Part shown: one piece after another, positions 8,435-19,104 of the stretch
How positions within the stretch are numbered: position 1 is the stretch's first letter
Layout of the letters: every line of letters begins with the position of its first letter
Assembly (NCBI GenBank): GCA_009837205.1
Contig: VXTZ01000007.1
Location: forward strand, 1-40,334
Length of the DNA stretch: 40,334 bases
Direction: 5' to 3'
Source: Candidatus Dadabacteria bacterium
GTDB lineage: Bacteria > Desulfobacterota_D > UBA1144 > Nemesobacterales > Nemesobacteraceae
Notes under the pieces: model-generated
What the model saw: the letters and a program-made list of their open reading frames with translations, nothing else
What the model was told of the DNA's origin: nothing
The model's database searches: none
Program-made: the position numbers and the translations under genes

Positions 8435-8447
8435 TTAGTACTACTAA
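8435..8447. promoter_or_regulatory. Perfect 13-nt palindrome before the SBP gene
   Basis: TTAGTACTACTAA consists of two exact 6-bp arms around one central base. It lies 22-35 nt upstream of the SBP start, in its 5' leader. A palindrome of this size and place could be an operator for a dimeric repressor, but I know of no matching regulator motif. Confidence 0.35.
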
Positions 8448-8586
8448 GGTTTTAGAATTTTCCTATTATTACCAAGAAACATTTGGAACGCAATCATTGT
8501 CGGAGACCATCAATTGCGAATGCTCGGAAAAACTTTAAAATCACGGAGAATTTTCTCAATTTTTTCTGTACGGTTATCTTTTTTGC

Positions 8587-8808
8587 GTGAACGTAAGTGA
8601 AGCCGCAAGAATCATAATCATTCTCGGTGCGGTGCTAATAGCACTCGGAGTCATGTTGCCTTATGTGGCGAAACTTGATTTCTTCGGGAAACTTCCTGGA
8701 GATATAAAAATCGAAAAAGGGAACTTCAGTCTCTATTTTCCGATCGCAACCTGCATAGTGCTGAGCATCCTGCTCACGCTTCTGGGCAATCTTTTCTTCA
8801 GAAAATAA
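8587..8808 (+). CDS. DUF2905-family small membrane protein
   Basis: A 73-residue inner-membrane protein with two hydrophobic segments, about 8-27 and 48-68. Between them is the family core FFGKLPGDIKIEKGNFSLYFPIAT. This matches DUF2905, a widespread family of unknown function. The start is a GTG at 8587 without a clear ribosome-binding site. It is the only plus-strand gene in the area and converges with leuD, 23 nt away. Confidence 0.85.
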   Translation: MNVSEAARIIIILGAVLIALGVMLPYVAKLDFFGKLPGDIKIEKGNFSLYFPIATCIVLSILLTLLGNLFFRK

Positions 8809-8831
8809 AAACGGGGGAGGTTGGACGGGGA

Positions 8832-9458
8832 TTAAAGGCTTTTCCGCTCGTCAGGAAGAACCCACACTCTTTCGTTCACGAAAAGTTTTTCATACTTTTC
8901 TATGCTGTTTTCTAACTCAAGGGTCTGCGATATGTCATCAAGCCCTTCAAGAAGCACTTTTCTTTTGAAATCGTCTATCTCGAATGAAAAACTTATCCCT
9001 TTCCCCGTTACGGATTTCTCAACCAAGTCAACCTCAAGGGAATAACCTTCATTCTCCAATACAATGCGGAATAACTCATCCGTTCTGTCTTTAGAGAGGA
9101 CTATGGGAAGTATCGAGTTCTTAAAACAGTTGTTGTAGAAAATATCTGCGAAGGAGGGAGCCAAAATTATCCTGAATCCCGCTTCCCTTATCGCCCAAGG
9201 AGCGTGTTCCCTAGAGCTTCCGCTTCCGAAATTCTCCTGGGTCAGAAGTATGCACGCGTCTGTGTATCTCGTCTGGTTGAGCTCGAAATCCTCGTTTAAG
9301 GTCCCGTCGTCGTTATATTTCCAGTCAAAAAACAGAAATTCTCCGAACCCCGTTCTCTCGATGCGTTTTAGGAACTGCTTGGGGATTATCTGGTCGGTGT
9401 CGACGTTCATTCTGTCAAGAGCCGCTACTTTTCCCGATACCTTTTGAAGTTTCTCCAT
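8832..9458 (-). CDS. leuD: 3-isopropylmalate dehydratase, small subunit
   Basis: Small subunit (swivel domain) of isopropylmalate isomerase, 208 residues, acting in leucine biosynthesis. With LeuC it converts 2-isopropylmalate to 3-isopropylmalate. It carries the conserved NVDTDQIIPKQFLK start and the FGSGSSREHAPWAI motif that contacts substrate. It begins 3 nt after leuC, so the subunits are translated from one message. It is the last gene of the eno-leuC-leuD run. Confidence 0.96.
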   Translation of the reverse strand: MEKLQKVSGKVAALDRMNVDTDQIIPKQFLKRIERTGFGEFLFFDWKYNDDGTLNEDFELNQTRYTDACILLTQENFGSGSSREHAPWAIREAGFRIILAPSFADIFYNNCFKNSILPIVLSKDRTDELFRIVLENEGYSLEVDLVEKSVTGKGISFSFEIDDFKRKVLLEGLDDISQTLELENSIEKYEKLFVNERVWVLPDERKSL

Positions 9459-9461
9459 GTT

Positions 9462-10886
9462 TCAGATTCCCTTTTCCATTTCCCAGCCGCGCACGTCCAC
9501 GAAATGTCCCGTGATTGCCGCTGCAGCCGCCATTATGGGGCTTACCAGATGGGTTCTTCCACCTTTTCCCTGGCGACCCTCGAAATTTCTGTTGGATGTG
9601 CTGGCGCATCTTTCCCCGGGGGCCAGTATGTCCGGGTTCATTCCAAGACACATGCTGCATCCCGACTCGCGCCACTCGAATCCGGCCTCGGTAAATATCC
9701 TGTGAAGTTCCATTTCCTCTGCCTTTTTCTTTACAAGCTGGGAGCCTGGAACCACCATTGCGTTTACTCCATCGGCTACTTTTCTGCCTTTTACGAGCTT
9801 CGCAACCGCCAGCAGATCTTCCATTCTAGAATTCGTGCAGGAACCTATGAACACCCTGTCAACGTGTATGTCCGTTATCGGGGTATTTGCCTTGAGGTCC
9901 ATGTATTCAAGAGCCTGTTCCATTGATTTTCTCTTGCTTTGGTCTTCGCACTCCATGGGATCGGGTACTTTTGAAGTTACGTCCGTTACCATTCCCGGGT
10001 TGGTTCCCCAGCTTACCTGTGGAGCTATCTTGCGGGCGTCAAGAGTGACTGATTTATCGAAAACGGCGTCGGAGTCCGTGCGGAGAGTCTGCCAGTGTTC
10101 GAGGGCTTTTTCGTAATTGCCGTCTTTCGGTGCGTACCGGCGGCCCTTTACGTACTCGAAGGTCTTTTGATCGGGTGCTATCATTCCGGCCCTGGCTCCC
10201 CCCTCTATCGACATGTTGCACACCGTCATCCTCTCTTCCATGGAAAGAGCCTCTATCGCTTCTCCTCGGTATTCCACCACGGTCCCGGTGGCTCCCGCGG
10301 TTCCTATATGTCCGATTATGCCCAGGATTATGTCCTTTGCGGTAACCCCGTACTGGCGTTCGCCCTCGACCTTTATTTCAAACACCTTCGGACGGTTCTG
10401 TCTTAAGCACTGCGTCGCCAGAACGTGCTCCACTTCGCTTGTTCCTATACCGAAGGCGAGTGATCCGAACGCTCCGTGGGTGGAAGTGTGACTGTCTCCG
10501 CACACTATGGTCATCCCGGGTCTTGTAAGGCCGAGTTCGGGACCGATAACGTGCACTATGCCTTGGGAGTGGTTGTTTATTCTTATTCCGAAGAGCGTTA
10601 TTCCGAAATCCTTGCAGTTTTGCCGCAGGGCTTCTATCTGTTTTGCGGATATGGGATCCGAAATTGGTCCGCTGCGGTCGGTGGTCGGCACGTTATGATC
10701 CATCGTGGCGAAAGTAAGGTCAGGCCTTCTTACTTCTCGTCCCGTAATTCTCAGCCCTTCAAACGCCTGAGGGGAGGTAACTTCGTGAACGAGGTGAAGA
10801 TCTATGTATAGAAGGGACGGTTTGCCTTCTTCTTCGTGAACGAGGTGTGATTCCCAGATTTTGTCAAAAAGAGTTTTTCCTGCCAT
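9462..10886 (-). CDS. leuC: 3-isopropylmalate dehydratase, large subunit
   Basis: Large, iron-sulfur subunit of isopropylmalate isomerase, 474 residues. The three 4Fe-4S ligands are visible: Cys350 in [10 protein letters not shown], and Cys410 and Cys413 in [11 protein letters not shown]. The N-terminal [12 protein letters not shown] and the DHNVPTTDR segment are typical. It lies 2 nt downstream of eno and 3 nt upstream of leuD. The leuA and leuB genes are not in the window. Confidence 0.97.
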   Translation of the reverse strand: MAGKTLFDKIWESHLVHEEEGKPSLLYIDLHLVHEVTSPQAFEGLRITGREVRRPDLTFATMDHNVPTTDRSGPISDPISAKQIEALRQNCKDFGITLFGIRINNHSQGIVHVIGPELGLTRPGMTIVCGDSHTSTHGAFGSLAFGIGTSEVEHVLATQCLRQNRPKVFEIKVEGERQYGVTAKDIILGIIGHIGTAGATGTVVEYRGEAIEALSMEERMTVCNMSIEGGARAGMIAPDQKTFEYVKGRRYAPKDGNYEKALEHWQTLRTDSDAVFDKSVTLDARKIAPQVSWGTNPGMVTDVTSKVPDPMECEDQSKRKSMEQALEYMDLKANTPITDIHVDRVFIGSCTNSRMEDLLAVAKLVKGRKVADGVNAMVVPGSQLVKKKAEEMELHRIFTEAGFEWRESGCSMCLGMNPDILAPGERCASTSNRNFEGRQGKGGRTHLVSPIMAAAAAITGHFVDVRGWEMEKGI

Positions 10887-10888
10887 CG

Positions 10889-12388
<1,500 letters not shown>

Positions 12389-12562
12389 TCAGCTTGGGGC
12401 CCCTGCATGGTTTCAAGTCATTATGATTTGACAGTTCCGCTGTTTTTTATTGAGGTGTTGCTCAAAGCGTGTTCTAATAGGAGGTAAAGAAATATTTTTT
12501 CGGCGATCGGGCAATCCGGCATTATTTGGGGCTTGATCTCAATACGAACACCGGAAAGTGCC

Positions 12563-12634
12563 ATGCTCTCTACTAAAACGCGTCTTGATCTTGTCACTCG
12601 TCGTGTGGCCGCTTTCCATCGTAGTAGGAGGTAA
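12563..12634 (+). CDS. Possible 23-residue leader peptide before amtB
   Basis: A short frame opens with ATG at 12563, with GGAAAG 5 nt before it, and ends at a TAA that is part of the AGGAGGTAA just upstream of amtB. The product would be rich in Arg (MLSTKTRLDLVTRRVAAF and a basic end). The overlap of its stop with the amtB ribosome-binding site would allow translational coupling. The frame is short enough to have arisen by chance. Confidence 0.25.
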   Translation: MLSTKTRLDLVTRRVAAFHRSRR

Positions 12635-12643
12635 AAAGTAGCT

Positions 12644-14038
12644 ATGATCATCCATGACTTTCGGTTATTTAAGGGCTGTCGGAGTGCTGCCGCCAGGATT
12701 GTGACTAGATTCGGCATTGTCGCGATCCTTCTGATCTGCGTCTTGTCACCCGTGCCCGCACTGGCCGCCATTGAGGGCGAGGCACAGTTTGTCTTCAACA
12801 CGTTTGGGTTCCTTGTGTGGGGTGCTCTCGTGATGTGGATGGCGGCAGGTTTCACAATGCTCGAGGCGGGTTCGGTGCGGACGAAGAACGCTTCGGTCAT
12901 TTGCCTGAAGAACATTGGTCTCTACTCCATTGCCGGACTTGCGTACTACCTGATCGGCTTCAACATCATGTATGTCGGCGTCGAGCCGGGCGGCTGGTTT
13001 GGTTCGCTGGAACTCCTGTACGGCACGACCGCTGATGAAGTGGCACTGCTGGGCGGTGAAGAAACAGCCACTGCGGCCGTCGTAGAGAGCGGCTACTCGG
13101 CGATGTCTTACTGGTTCTTCCAGATGGTGTTCGTGGCGACTACCGCTTCAATTGTCTCGGGCACTCTGGCCGAGCGCGTGAAGCTGTGGCCTTTCTTCGT
13201 TTTCATCGCTGTGTTAACCTCGGTCATCTACCCAGTAGTTGGCGCTTGGACTTGGGGTGGGGGCTGGTTGGCTGAATTGGGGTTCAAGGACTTCGCCGGT
13301 TCCACCGTGGTCCACTCCACAGGAGGCTGGGCAGCGCTCGCGGGGGCCATAATGCTCGGACCGCGCTCGGGCAAGTTCCGGGCTGATGGCAGTGTCAAGC
13401 CGACTCCTCCATCCAATGTTCCGGTCGTCACTCTCGGCGTCTTTATTCTGTGGCTGGGCTGGTTCGGCTTCAATGGCGGTTCGCAGTTGGCCCTCAGCGG
13501 CGCACTAGATGCCGTGGCGGTGAGCAACATTTTCTCAAACACCAACCTAGCCGCGGCGGCTGGGGTTCTCGCGGCTCTGAGCCTTTCCCGGCCCGTGCTC
13601 GGCCGTGTCGATCTGTTCGCCGGACTTAATGGCGCTCTGGCTGGTCTCGTCGCGATCACAGCGGCGCCGGATATCGTCCAGCATCACTGGGCAATAGTGA
13701 TCGGAGCGATCGGTGGCATGGTTTGTCTGTTGTCCATGAAGTCTTTGGAAATGATAAAGATCGACGACGTCGTGGGTGCTGTCCCAGTTCATCTCTGCAC
13801 TGGCATCTGGGGGACGTTGGCGGTCTGCATTGCCGCCGGTGGAAGCCTTTCTGCTCAGATCATCGGCATTTTGGCCATCGGCGTGTTTGTGTTTGGGTCA
13901 TCAATGCTGTTGTGGTTTGTCATCGACCGGACTTTGGGTCTACGAGTCTCAAAGGATGTCGAGGCCATCGGCCAGGATGTGGGCGAGCTGGGCATCGAAG
14001 CCTATCCAGAATTCGTGGTGATGCCGGAAGAGGACTGA
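12644..14038 (+). CDS. amtB: Ammonium transporter (Amt/MEP family)
   Basis: Inner-membrane ammonium channel of 464 residues. The N-terminal ~42 residues form a signal-like segment ending near PALAA, followed by about eleven membrane spans. The twin pore histidines are His224 (STVVHSTGGWAALAG) and His383 (VPVHLCTGIWG). The MWMAAGFTMLEAGSVRTKN segment is typical of the family. AGGAGG lies 12 nt before the ATG. No glnK or sigma-54 site is visible beside it. Arg codons are mostly CGN and Ile codons mostly ATC, unlike the AGG- and ATA-rich neighbours, which suggests acquisition. It is convergent with the efflux ATPase. Confidence 0.95.
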   Translation: MIIHDFRLFKGCRSAAARIVTRFGIVAILLICVLSPVPALAAIEGEAQFVFNTFGFLVWGALVMWMAAGFTMLEAGSVRTKNASVICLKNIGLYSIAGLAYYLIGFNIMYVGVEPGGWFGSLELLYGTTADEVALLGGEETATAAVVESGYSAMSYWFFQMVFVATTASIVSGTLAERVKLWPFFVFIAVLTSVIYPVVGAWTWGGGWLAELGFKDFAGSTVVHSTGGWAALAGAIMLGPRSGKFRADGSVKPTPPSNVPVVTLGVFILWLGWFGFNGGSQLALSGALDAVAVSNIFSNTNLAAAAGVLAALSLSRPVLGRVDLFAGLNGALAGLVAITAAPDIVQHHWAIVIGAIGGMVCLLSMKSLEMIKIDDVVGAVPVHLCTGIWGTLAVCIAAGGSLSAQIIGILAIGVFVFGSSMLLWFVIDRTLGLRVSKDVEAIGQDVGELGIEAYPEFVVMPEED

Positions 14039-14147
14039 TTAGAGCTTCGGGGCAATCCTCCAGCTCCAGAGACAGGCTACAACCCGGTTGCGTTCTCAAG
14101 AGGGATGCCTCGAGCTTTGGAGTCACGACTTGCGAGGGTCGACAGAA

Positions 14148-14843
14148 TTAAATCAGGCCGCTCGGTCTGTCCTCAATGATCTCCCCGTCCTTCAGGCTTA
14201 TTACTCTTTTTGAGCGGGAAGCTATGTCTTCTTCGTGCGTTATCATTACTATCGTTTTTCCCTGTTCATTCAGTTCTTTGAATATCTTCATTATTTCGTA
14301 ACTCGTTTTCGTATCTAGGTTTCCGGTTGGTTCATCTGCCAGTATCATCCTCGGGTTGTTTACGACCGCCCTGGCTATTGCCACCCTCTGCTGCTGTCCC
14401 CCAGAGAGTTGGTTGGGAAGATGATCCGCTCTGTCTGCGAGTCCCACGAGAGAAAGTGCGGCCGATGCAAGCTTTTTTCTCTGGGTTCCCGGCATGCCTG
14501 AGTAGACCAGCGGCAGTTCCACATTTTCAAGTGCAGTGGTTCGCGGCAGCAGGTTAAAGCTCTGGAAGACAAAGCCAATCTTCGTGCTCCGTATTTCCGC
14601 CTTCTCATCGCTTGCGAGTTCCATTATGTCGGCACCGTCAAGCATGTAGTTTCCGCTACTCTGCGTGTCGAGGCAGCCGAGAATGTTCATAAGGGTGCTT
14701 TTGCCGGACCCCGAGGACCCCATGACAGCGACGAATTCTCCTTGTGCTATCTCAAGGTTTATGGATCGAAGCGCCTCGACCTCGACTTTTCCGTTCGAGT
14801 AGGTTTTACCGATGTCTTTGAGCTTGATTACGGGCGGTGTCAT
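14148..14843 (-). CDS. ABC transporter ATPase (MacB/LolD type)
   Basis: ATP-binding protein of 231 residues from the MacB/LolD/FtsE-like family that drives efflux or lipoprotein release. It has a P-loop (GSSGSGKST), a Q-loop ([10 protein letters not shown]), the signature [14 protein letters not shown], Walker B ([12 protein letters not shown]) and the switch histidine (VMITHEE). It shares one base with the end of the adaptor gene (TGATG), and so belongs to the TolC-adaptor-ATPase operon. The expected FtsX/MacB-type permease does not follow: the next gene is amtB on the other strand, 109 nt away. Confidence 0.92.
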   Translation of the reverse strand: MTPPVIKLKDIGKTYSNGKVEVEALRSINLEIAQGEFVAVMGSSGSGKSTLMNILGCLDTQSSGNYMLDGADIMELASDEKAEIRSTKIGFVFQSFNLLPRTTALENVELPLVYSGMPGTQRKKLASAALSLVGLADRADHLPNQLSGGQQQRVAIARAVVNNPRMILADEPTGNLDTKTSYEIMKIFKELNEQGKTIVMITHEEDIASRSKRVISLKDGEIIEDRPSGLI

Positions 14844-15979
14844 CAGAATCTTTTCGGCTGGGGAAGCGCAAAGCCCGGTCCTTTGTTGTTTCCGCCGGAA
14901 ATCGTGTACTCAACCACTATCGGGTCTCCTTCGGAAAGCGGACCGCTTAGAATTTCTGTGTGGAAGTCGTCGCTTATCCCGGTCTCTATTACTACTGGAG
15001 AGAGTTTTCCCTGTTTGAGAACCCAGACGTTTTCGCCTTCCTCGGTAGCGGCGGCTGAAGATTTCGGGGGAATGAAGCGAAGTGCGGCGGTGGGAACTTT
15101 AAGCACGTCTTTTTTGGTTGATATGACTTTCTTCACTTCGGCGGTCATACCGGGTTTCAGCTCGAGTTCCGGGTTCTCCACAAGACACGTTACATCGTAG
15201 GTGACGACATCGTTTTTTATGCTCGGAGAGTTTGCCACCTGTTTTATCTTCGCGCTGAAATTTTTGCCCGGAAATGCGTCAACTCTGAAGAGGACGTCCT
15301 GACCCTCTTTTATCTTCCCTATGTCTGCTTCGCTTACGTTTGAAATCAGATGAAGAGTTCTGGGGTTCTCGGCCAGTACGTACAGTGGTTCGGATTTGTT
15401 CGGGTGTATCTGTTCGCCGATTATGATGTTCTTTTCAAGCACCATGCCGTCGAGCATGGAAGTGATTCGGGTCGCGTCAAGCTTTCTCTGTGCCGTTTCC
15501 AGGTCGGCCTGGGCTTTCTCCCGGGCTGCAACTGCCGCGCTGTGTTCTGAGAGAGATAAGTTGAACTCCTCCCGGGAAATAAGCTCTTTTTCGTAGAGTC
15601 TCTTGTTTGCCCCGTGCGAGTTGGTTGAAATCTCAAGGTCGGTTGTGGTCTTCTTAAGTATCTCCTTGAAGTATTCGACGTCTCCCGAAAGGCCCTCCGG
15701 TTCTTCCATAAGGGCCAGCACCTGGCCCTTTTTGACCTCGTCGTTCACCTCGGAGCGGACTTCCTTTATCGTTCCGTTTATTTGTGAATATATCCTTGCT
15801 TCTTTAGTCGGTTTTAAGGTTCCCGAAGCTCTTACAAGCGAAGTTATGTTTCCTCTCTCGATTTTCTGCGTTACGTACTCTATCCGGCCTTCCTTTCCTC
15901 CGAAAAAGATGAAGTATCCTGCGATAACGACTACGGCGGCGACGGCGTAGAGAAGCTTTGAACGGGGAAGATTTTTCAT
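14843..15979 (-). CDS. Periplasmic adaptor of a tripartite efflux pump (MacA/HlyD-like)
   Basis: Membrane-fusion protein of 378 residues linking an inner-membrane ABC transporter to TolC. An N-terminal membrane anchor (about 9-27, LLYAVAAVVVIAGYFIFF) is followed by a biotinyl-lipoyl-like half (YSQINGTIKEV, VKKGQVLALM). A long coiled-coil hairpin (about 90-170) and beta-barrel and membrane-proximal domains come after. It overlaps the tolC-like gene by 4 nt (ATGA) and the ATPase by 1 nt, so the three genes are tightly coupled. Substrates could be macrolides, peptides or lipids. Confidence 0.9.
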   Translation of the reverse strand: MKNLPRSKLLYAVAAVVVIAGYFIFFGGKEGRIEYVTQKIERGNITSLVRASGTLKPTKEARIYSQINGTIKEVRSEVNDEVKKGQVLALMEEPEGLSGDVEYFKEILKKTTTDLEISTNSHGANKRLYEKELISREEFNLSLSEHSAAVAAREKAQADLETAQRKLDATRITSMLDGMVLEKNIIIGEQIHPNKSEPLYVLAENPRTLHLISNVSEADIGKIKEGQDVLFRVDAFPGKNFSAKIKQVANSPSIKNDVVTYDVTCLVENPELELKPGMTAEVKKVISTKKDVLKVPTAALRFIPPKSSAAATEEGENVWVLKQGKLSPVVIETGISDDFHTEILSGPLSEGDPIVVEYTISGGNNKGPGFALPQPKRF

Positions 15980-17205
15980 TGTATCTCTTTTCCGCAGAGG
16001 CTTAACAGCCTTAACCTTACCATTTTATAGTCGTATATGGAGTTTTTGTAGTCCGCTACCGCCTCTTCGTAAAGCGCCTGCGCCTCGGCAAATTCTATTT
16101 TCGAAGCGCTTCGCGACTCGTATCTTTCTTTGGCCAGAAGCAGGTTTTTCTCCGATATCGATTCTGAATCCCTAAGTATTTTTATTTTTTTCTCGAGGTG
16201 CTTGAGTTTGAGATAGAGTTCCCCAACCGAGAGGATTATTCTGTTCTTGAGCAGCTCGGTCTGGGCCTCATTTCTTGTGAGTTCAGCCTTTGACTGCGAC
16301 ATTTGGCCGAACCTTGAGAATCCCTCGAAGATGGGAATCCTAACGCCGAGTCCGGCGATAAAAGCCGGCGTCTCGGCGCCTTCTCCTTCAAATCTGTACG
16401 CCGCCCTGCCGAATATCGAAGGGAGGAATTTCCCCCTGTTCTCCGCAATCGAGGCCCTTATTCCATCATGGTCCGCCAGAAGACTCTTTATCTCTGCGTT
16501 CTCGGAAAGGGCGAAGCTTACAAGATCTTCTCTGGTTTCGTATACCTTCTCGTAGGCAAGATTCTCACGGATGTCGAATTGTCCGAGAGAAGGGTCGTTC
16601 ATCAGGTGTCTTAGATTAAGCATGGCGAGTTCGTAGGAGTTTTCTCTTGAAACCAGTTCTAGTTTTGCCTGTTGCAGGTCGATTTCCGCCTGGCTTAGCT
16701 GCTGGGCGGACCTTTTCCCGACGGCGAAAAGCTCTTTTGTTTTCTCAAGGAGCCATTCCCTGCGCTTGGTTTCTGTAGCTGCTCCATCAAGCCGGTTTTT
16801 ATCGGAAAGCGCCTGATAGTAGGCGATGCGCGTGTCGCGCACGAGCGTCGTTTCTGAGCCCGTAAACAAGTATCTTGCGGATTCCAGATGATGTTCTTTT
16901 GCCCTTATCCTGGCCTTTGTCTTTCCGAAATCCCATATCATCTGGTCGACGTAAAAACCGGACTCTCTTCCCACAAACGGTACTACAAGTTTTCCGCTGA
17001 GCTGGGGATAAAGGGGAGCTTTTGCCTGCCTGAGTATTGACTTCGAGATGTCGACCTCGGAACGCGAAATCCGGAGTTCTGGGCTGTTAAGCAGTGCTAT
17101 CTCGACGGCCCGTTCAATTGGGATTACTTGCTGCGCCCATGCGGTCTGGGAAAGCAGTAGTAGTGAACTGAGAAGAAGAAGGAAATTTTTCGGTATACTC
17201 ATCAT
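15976..17205 (-). CDS. TolC-family outer-membrane efflux protein
   Basis: Outer-membrane efflux channel of 409 residues from the ATG at 17205. It has a clear Sec signal (NFLLLLSSLLLLSQTAWA, cleavage near AQQ), then PIERAVEIALLNSPELRISR, the classic start of an OEP repeat. Two long helical OEP halves follow, rich in Glu, Lys and Ala. The frame extends 34 codons further upstream, but those precede the signal peptide and would overlap hemW. Only 25 nt separate this start from that of divergent hemW. No good ribosome-binding site is visible. Confidence 0.88.
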   Translation of the reverse strand: MMSIPKNFLLLLSSLLLLSQTAWAQQVIPIERAVEIALLNSPELRISRSEVDISKSILRQAKAPLYPQLSGKLVVPFVGRESGFYVDQMIWDFGKTKARIRAKEHHLESARYLFTGSETTLVRDTRIAYYQALSDKNRLDGAATETKRREWLLEKTKELFAVGKRSAQQLSQAEIDLQQAKLELVSRENSYELAMLNLRHLMNDPSLGQFDIRENLAYEKVYETREDLVSFALSENAEIKSLLADHDGIRASIAENRGKFLPSIFGRAAYRFEGEGAETPAFIAGLGVRIPIFEGFSRFGQMSQSKAELTRNEAQTELLKNRIILSVGELYLKLKHLEKKIKILRDSESISEKNLLLAKERYESRSASKIEFAEAQALYEEAVADYKNSIYDYKMVRLRLLSLCGKEIQ

Positions 17206-17230
17206 GTGGCAACCGCGGTGTGTCGCTTGA

Positions 17231-18421
17231 GTGCGGAGGAAAGAGAATATCGATAAATACCAAGCGCCCCTTGGCGTATATGTCCATATTCCGTATTGTC
17301 TTACCAAATGTCCTTATTGTGATTTTAACTCTTATGGGACTAATGGCAACTTTCCGGAGGATGATTACGTCCGTGCTCTGGAGCGAGAAATTGAAAACTT
17401 CCGGGGCATTATTGAAGGCAAAGAGATAAGCACGGTGTTTCTCGGGGGAGGGACCCCGTCGCTTTTAAAGCCCAGAAGCATAGGGATGGTAATGGAGAAA
17501 CTCGCCTCGATTGCTTCCTTCTCGCCCAAGGTAGAAGTGAGCCTTGAGGTAAACCCGAGAACTGCCGACAGGAAAAAGCTCGTTTCACTGATGCGCGTCG
17601 GGGTAAACAGAATAAGCGTCGGCGTGCAGTCTTTTTCGCAGAGAAAGCTTGATTTCTACGGGAGATTCACCACTCCAGATGACTGTGTCCGCGCGCTTGT
17701 TGATGTCCGGGACGCCGGTTTTCACAACTATAATCTTGATCTTATATACGGAAGCTCTCGGGAAACCCAGGAAGAGTTTGAAGAAGATATCCGCACTGCC
17801 CTGAGATTCTCTCCGACCCATATATCCGCCTACTGCCTTACAATTGAGCCCGGCACCGAGTTTGCGACGCTTTGGCGCAAAGGGAAACTCTCTCTTCCCG
17901 AAGACTCAGTTCTGGTCGAGTTCATGCGGAGCGCGCGGGAGATTCTCGAGGCAGAGGGGTACGGAAATTACGAAGTATCGAATTTTGCCCGGCCCGGCTA
18001 CGAGTGTAGGCATAACCTTATTTACTGGAACTGTCATGATTACCTAGGCGTGGGTGCCGGAGCCCATTCCCACATTAGCTGCGGTGGAGAAGAGGGCTGG
18101 GGAATAAGATGGTCAAACGTAAGGAATCCCGAGCTTTACATGAAGCGAGTTACGGGCGACGGAAATGCCGTCTGTGCCTCTTATGATCTCTCACGGACCA
18201 CAGCCCTTGAAGATAAGCTTCTTATGGGACTTAGGCTAAACGACGGGGTAGGAATTGAAGGCCTAAAGAAGCGCTTCGGCTGCGAACCTGATGCCTCTGG
18301 CCTCGAATACCTTGAATCCGACGGTTTTATTCTCACCGATGGCGACCGTCTCAGACTCACCGCCAAGGGAAGGGTATTCACCGATGAGTTGGTTGCAAGG
18401 GTGTGCGGAGTTTTTCACTGA
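17231..18421 (+). CDS. hemW: HemW-like radical SAM protein (heme chaperone)
   Basis: Radical SAM protein of 396 residues of the HemW type (formerly called oxygen-independent coproporphyrinogen III oxidase-like). The cluster motif is CLTKCPYCDF, CX3CX2C, without the fourth cysteine of true HemN. GGGTPSLL and the later EPGTEFATLWRKGKLSLP segment fit the family. HemW is thought to deliver heme to respiratory enzymes. The GTG at 17231 follows an in-frame stop, so this is the earliest possible start. A strong GGAGGA lies just inside the frame, so the true start is uncertain by a few codons. Confidence 0.9.
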   Translation: MRRKENIDKYQAPLGVYVHIPYCLTKCPYCDFNSYGTNGNFPEDDYVRALEREIENFRGIIEGKEISTVFLGGGTPSLLKPRSIGMVMEKLASIASFSPKVEVSLEVNPRTADRKKLVSLMRVGVNRISVGVQSFSQRKLDFYGRFTTPDDCVRALVDVRDAGFHNYNLDLIYGSSRETQEEFEEDIRTALRFSPTHISAYCLTIEPGTEFATLWRKGKLSLPEDSVLVEFMRSAREILEAEGYGNYEVSNFARPGYECRHNLIYWNCHDYLGVGAGAHSHISCGGEEGWGIRWSNVRNPELYMKRVTGDGNAVCASYDLSRTTALEDKLLMGLRLNDGVGIEGLKKRFGCEPDASGLEYLESDGFILTDGDRLRLTAKGRVFTDELVARVCGVFH

Positions 18422-18423
18422 AA

Positions 18424-19104
18424 CTACGAAGATACAATCAGCAGACGGTCGTTGCGTTTTTGTAACGGACGTGCATTGTGTCCGAACATCCGCTCAAAGT
18501 TTGCGACCTGTTCTGCACTCACCTCAATTGCGTCCGGAAAAATGAACCAGTGCACTCCCTCACTGCAGGGAGGAGTGGTGAGTGACCCCTTGTAATGGAA
18601 GTAGTCGGTGGTCTCCGTCGGCAGTATCGCAGATGCATCCACTGTCGTGCCCGCAACATCAACTTCTATTCCTGCCTCGGTCGGTACGTTATCGAACACC
18701 GCGGCCAGAGCATGGTTTCGTGTGCCTACTTCCATCATAACACCAACCACTGCCAGTACGCCTGCTGGGTTTTTGTGTACGAAATGTGCCTCCATCGCCG
18801 TGTGCAAACCATCAAAGGCGTGCTCGCTCGGAACGTGAAAGTGAAACTGCAACAGTTCGTAAATTTCACCTGCTGCAGTCAGTGTGCTGCCGGGTGCGTA
18901 ATTTACTTGGAGGGTGTGTCCGCTGTTTAGAATCTTCAGAGAAGAGGGCCTGTAATCAAATTTCAGTGCCGATCCCTTGACGGGAAAGGCGTCGGTGATG
19001 TCAATCGGTGACTGCATGCGTCCGATAGCGCAGGTCGCGTAATCCGGCGAGAGCGAGCCCCAGTTATCGGGACCCTCGGCCCCGGTATAACCCCAGCAAG
19101 TCAA
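18424..19104 (-). CDS. Alpha-type carbonic anhydrase, no visible signal peptide
   Basis: Alpha-carbonic anhydrase catalysing hydration of CO2 to bicarbonate. The catalytic domain looks complete at 226 residues. The zinc ligands are His88 and His90 (QFHFHVPSEH) and His107 (EAHFVH). GHTLQVNY and GSLTTPPCSEGVHW complete the signature. Bacterial members are normally periplasmic, yet the only start is a TTG at 19104 with no signal peptide. The same frame stays open upstream to a TGA at 19240-19242 and reads a hydrophobic, lipobox-like GTIEIFTACSFG, but without any start codon. This suggests a 5' frameshift or truncation. The gene ends 2 nt from hemW. Confidence 0.85.
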   Translation of the reverse strand: MTCWGYTGAEGPDNWGSLSPDYATCAIGRMQSPIDITDAFPVKGSALKFDYRPSSLKILNSGHTLQVNYAPGSTLTAAGEIYELLQFHFHVPSEHAFDGLHTAMEAHFVHKNPAGVLAVVGVMMEVGTRNHALAAVFDNVPTEAGIEVDVAGTTVDASAILPTETTDYFHYKGSLTTPPCSEGVHWFIFPDAIEVSAEQVANFERMFGHNARPLQKRNDRLLIVSS

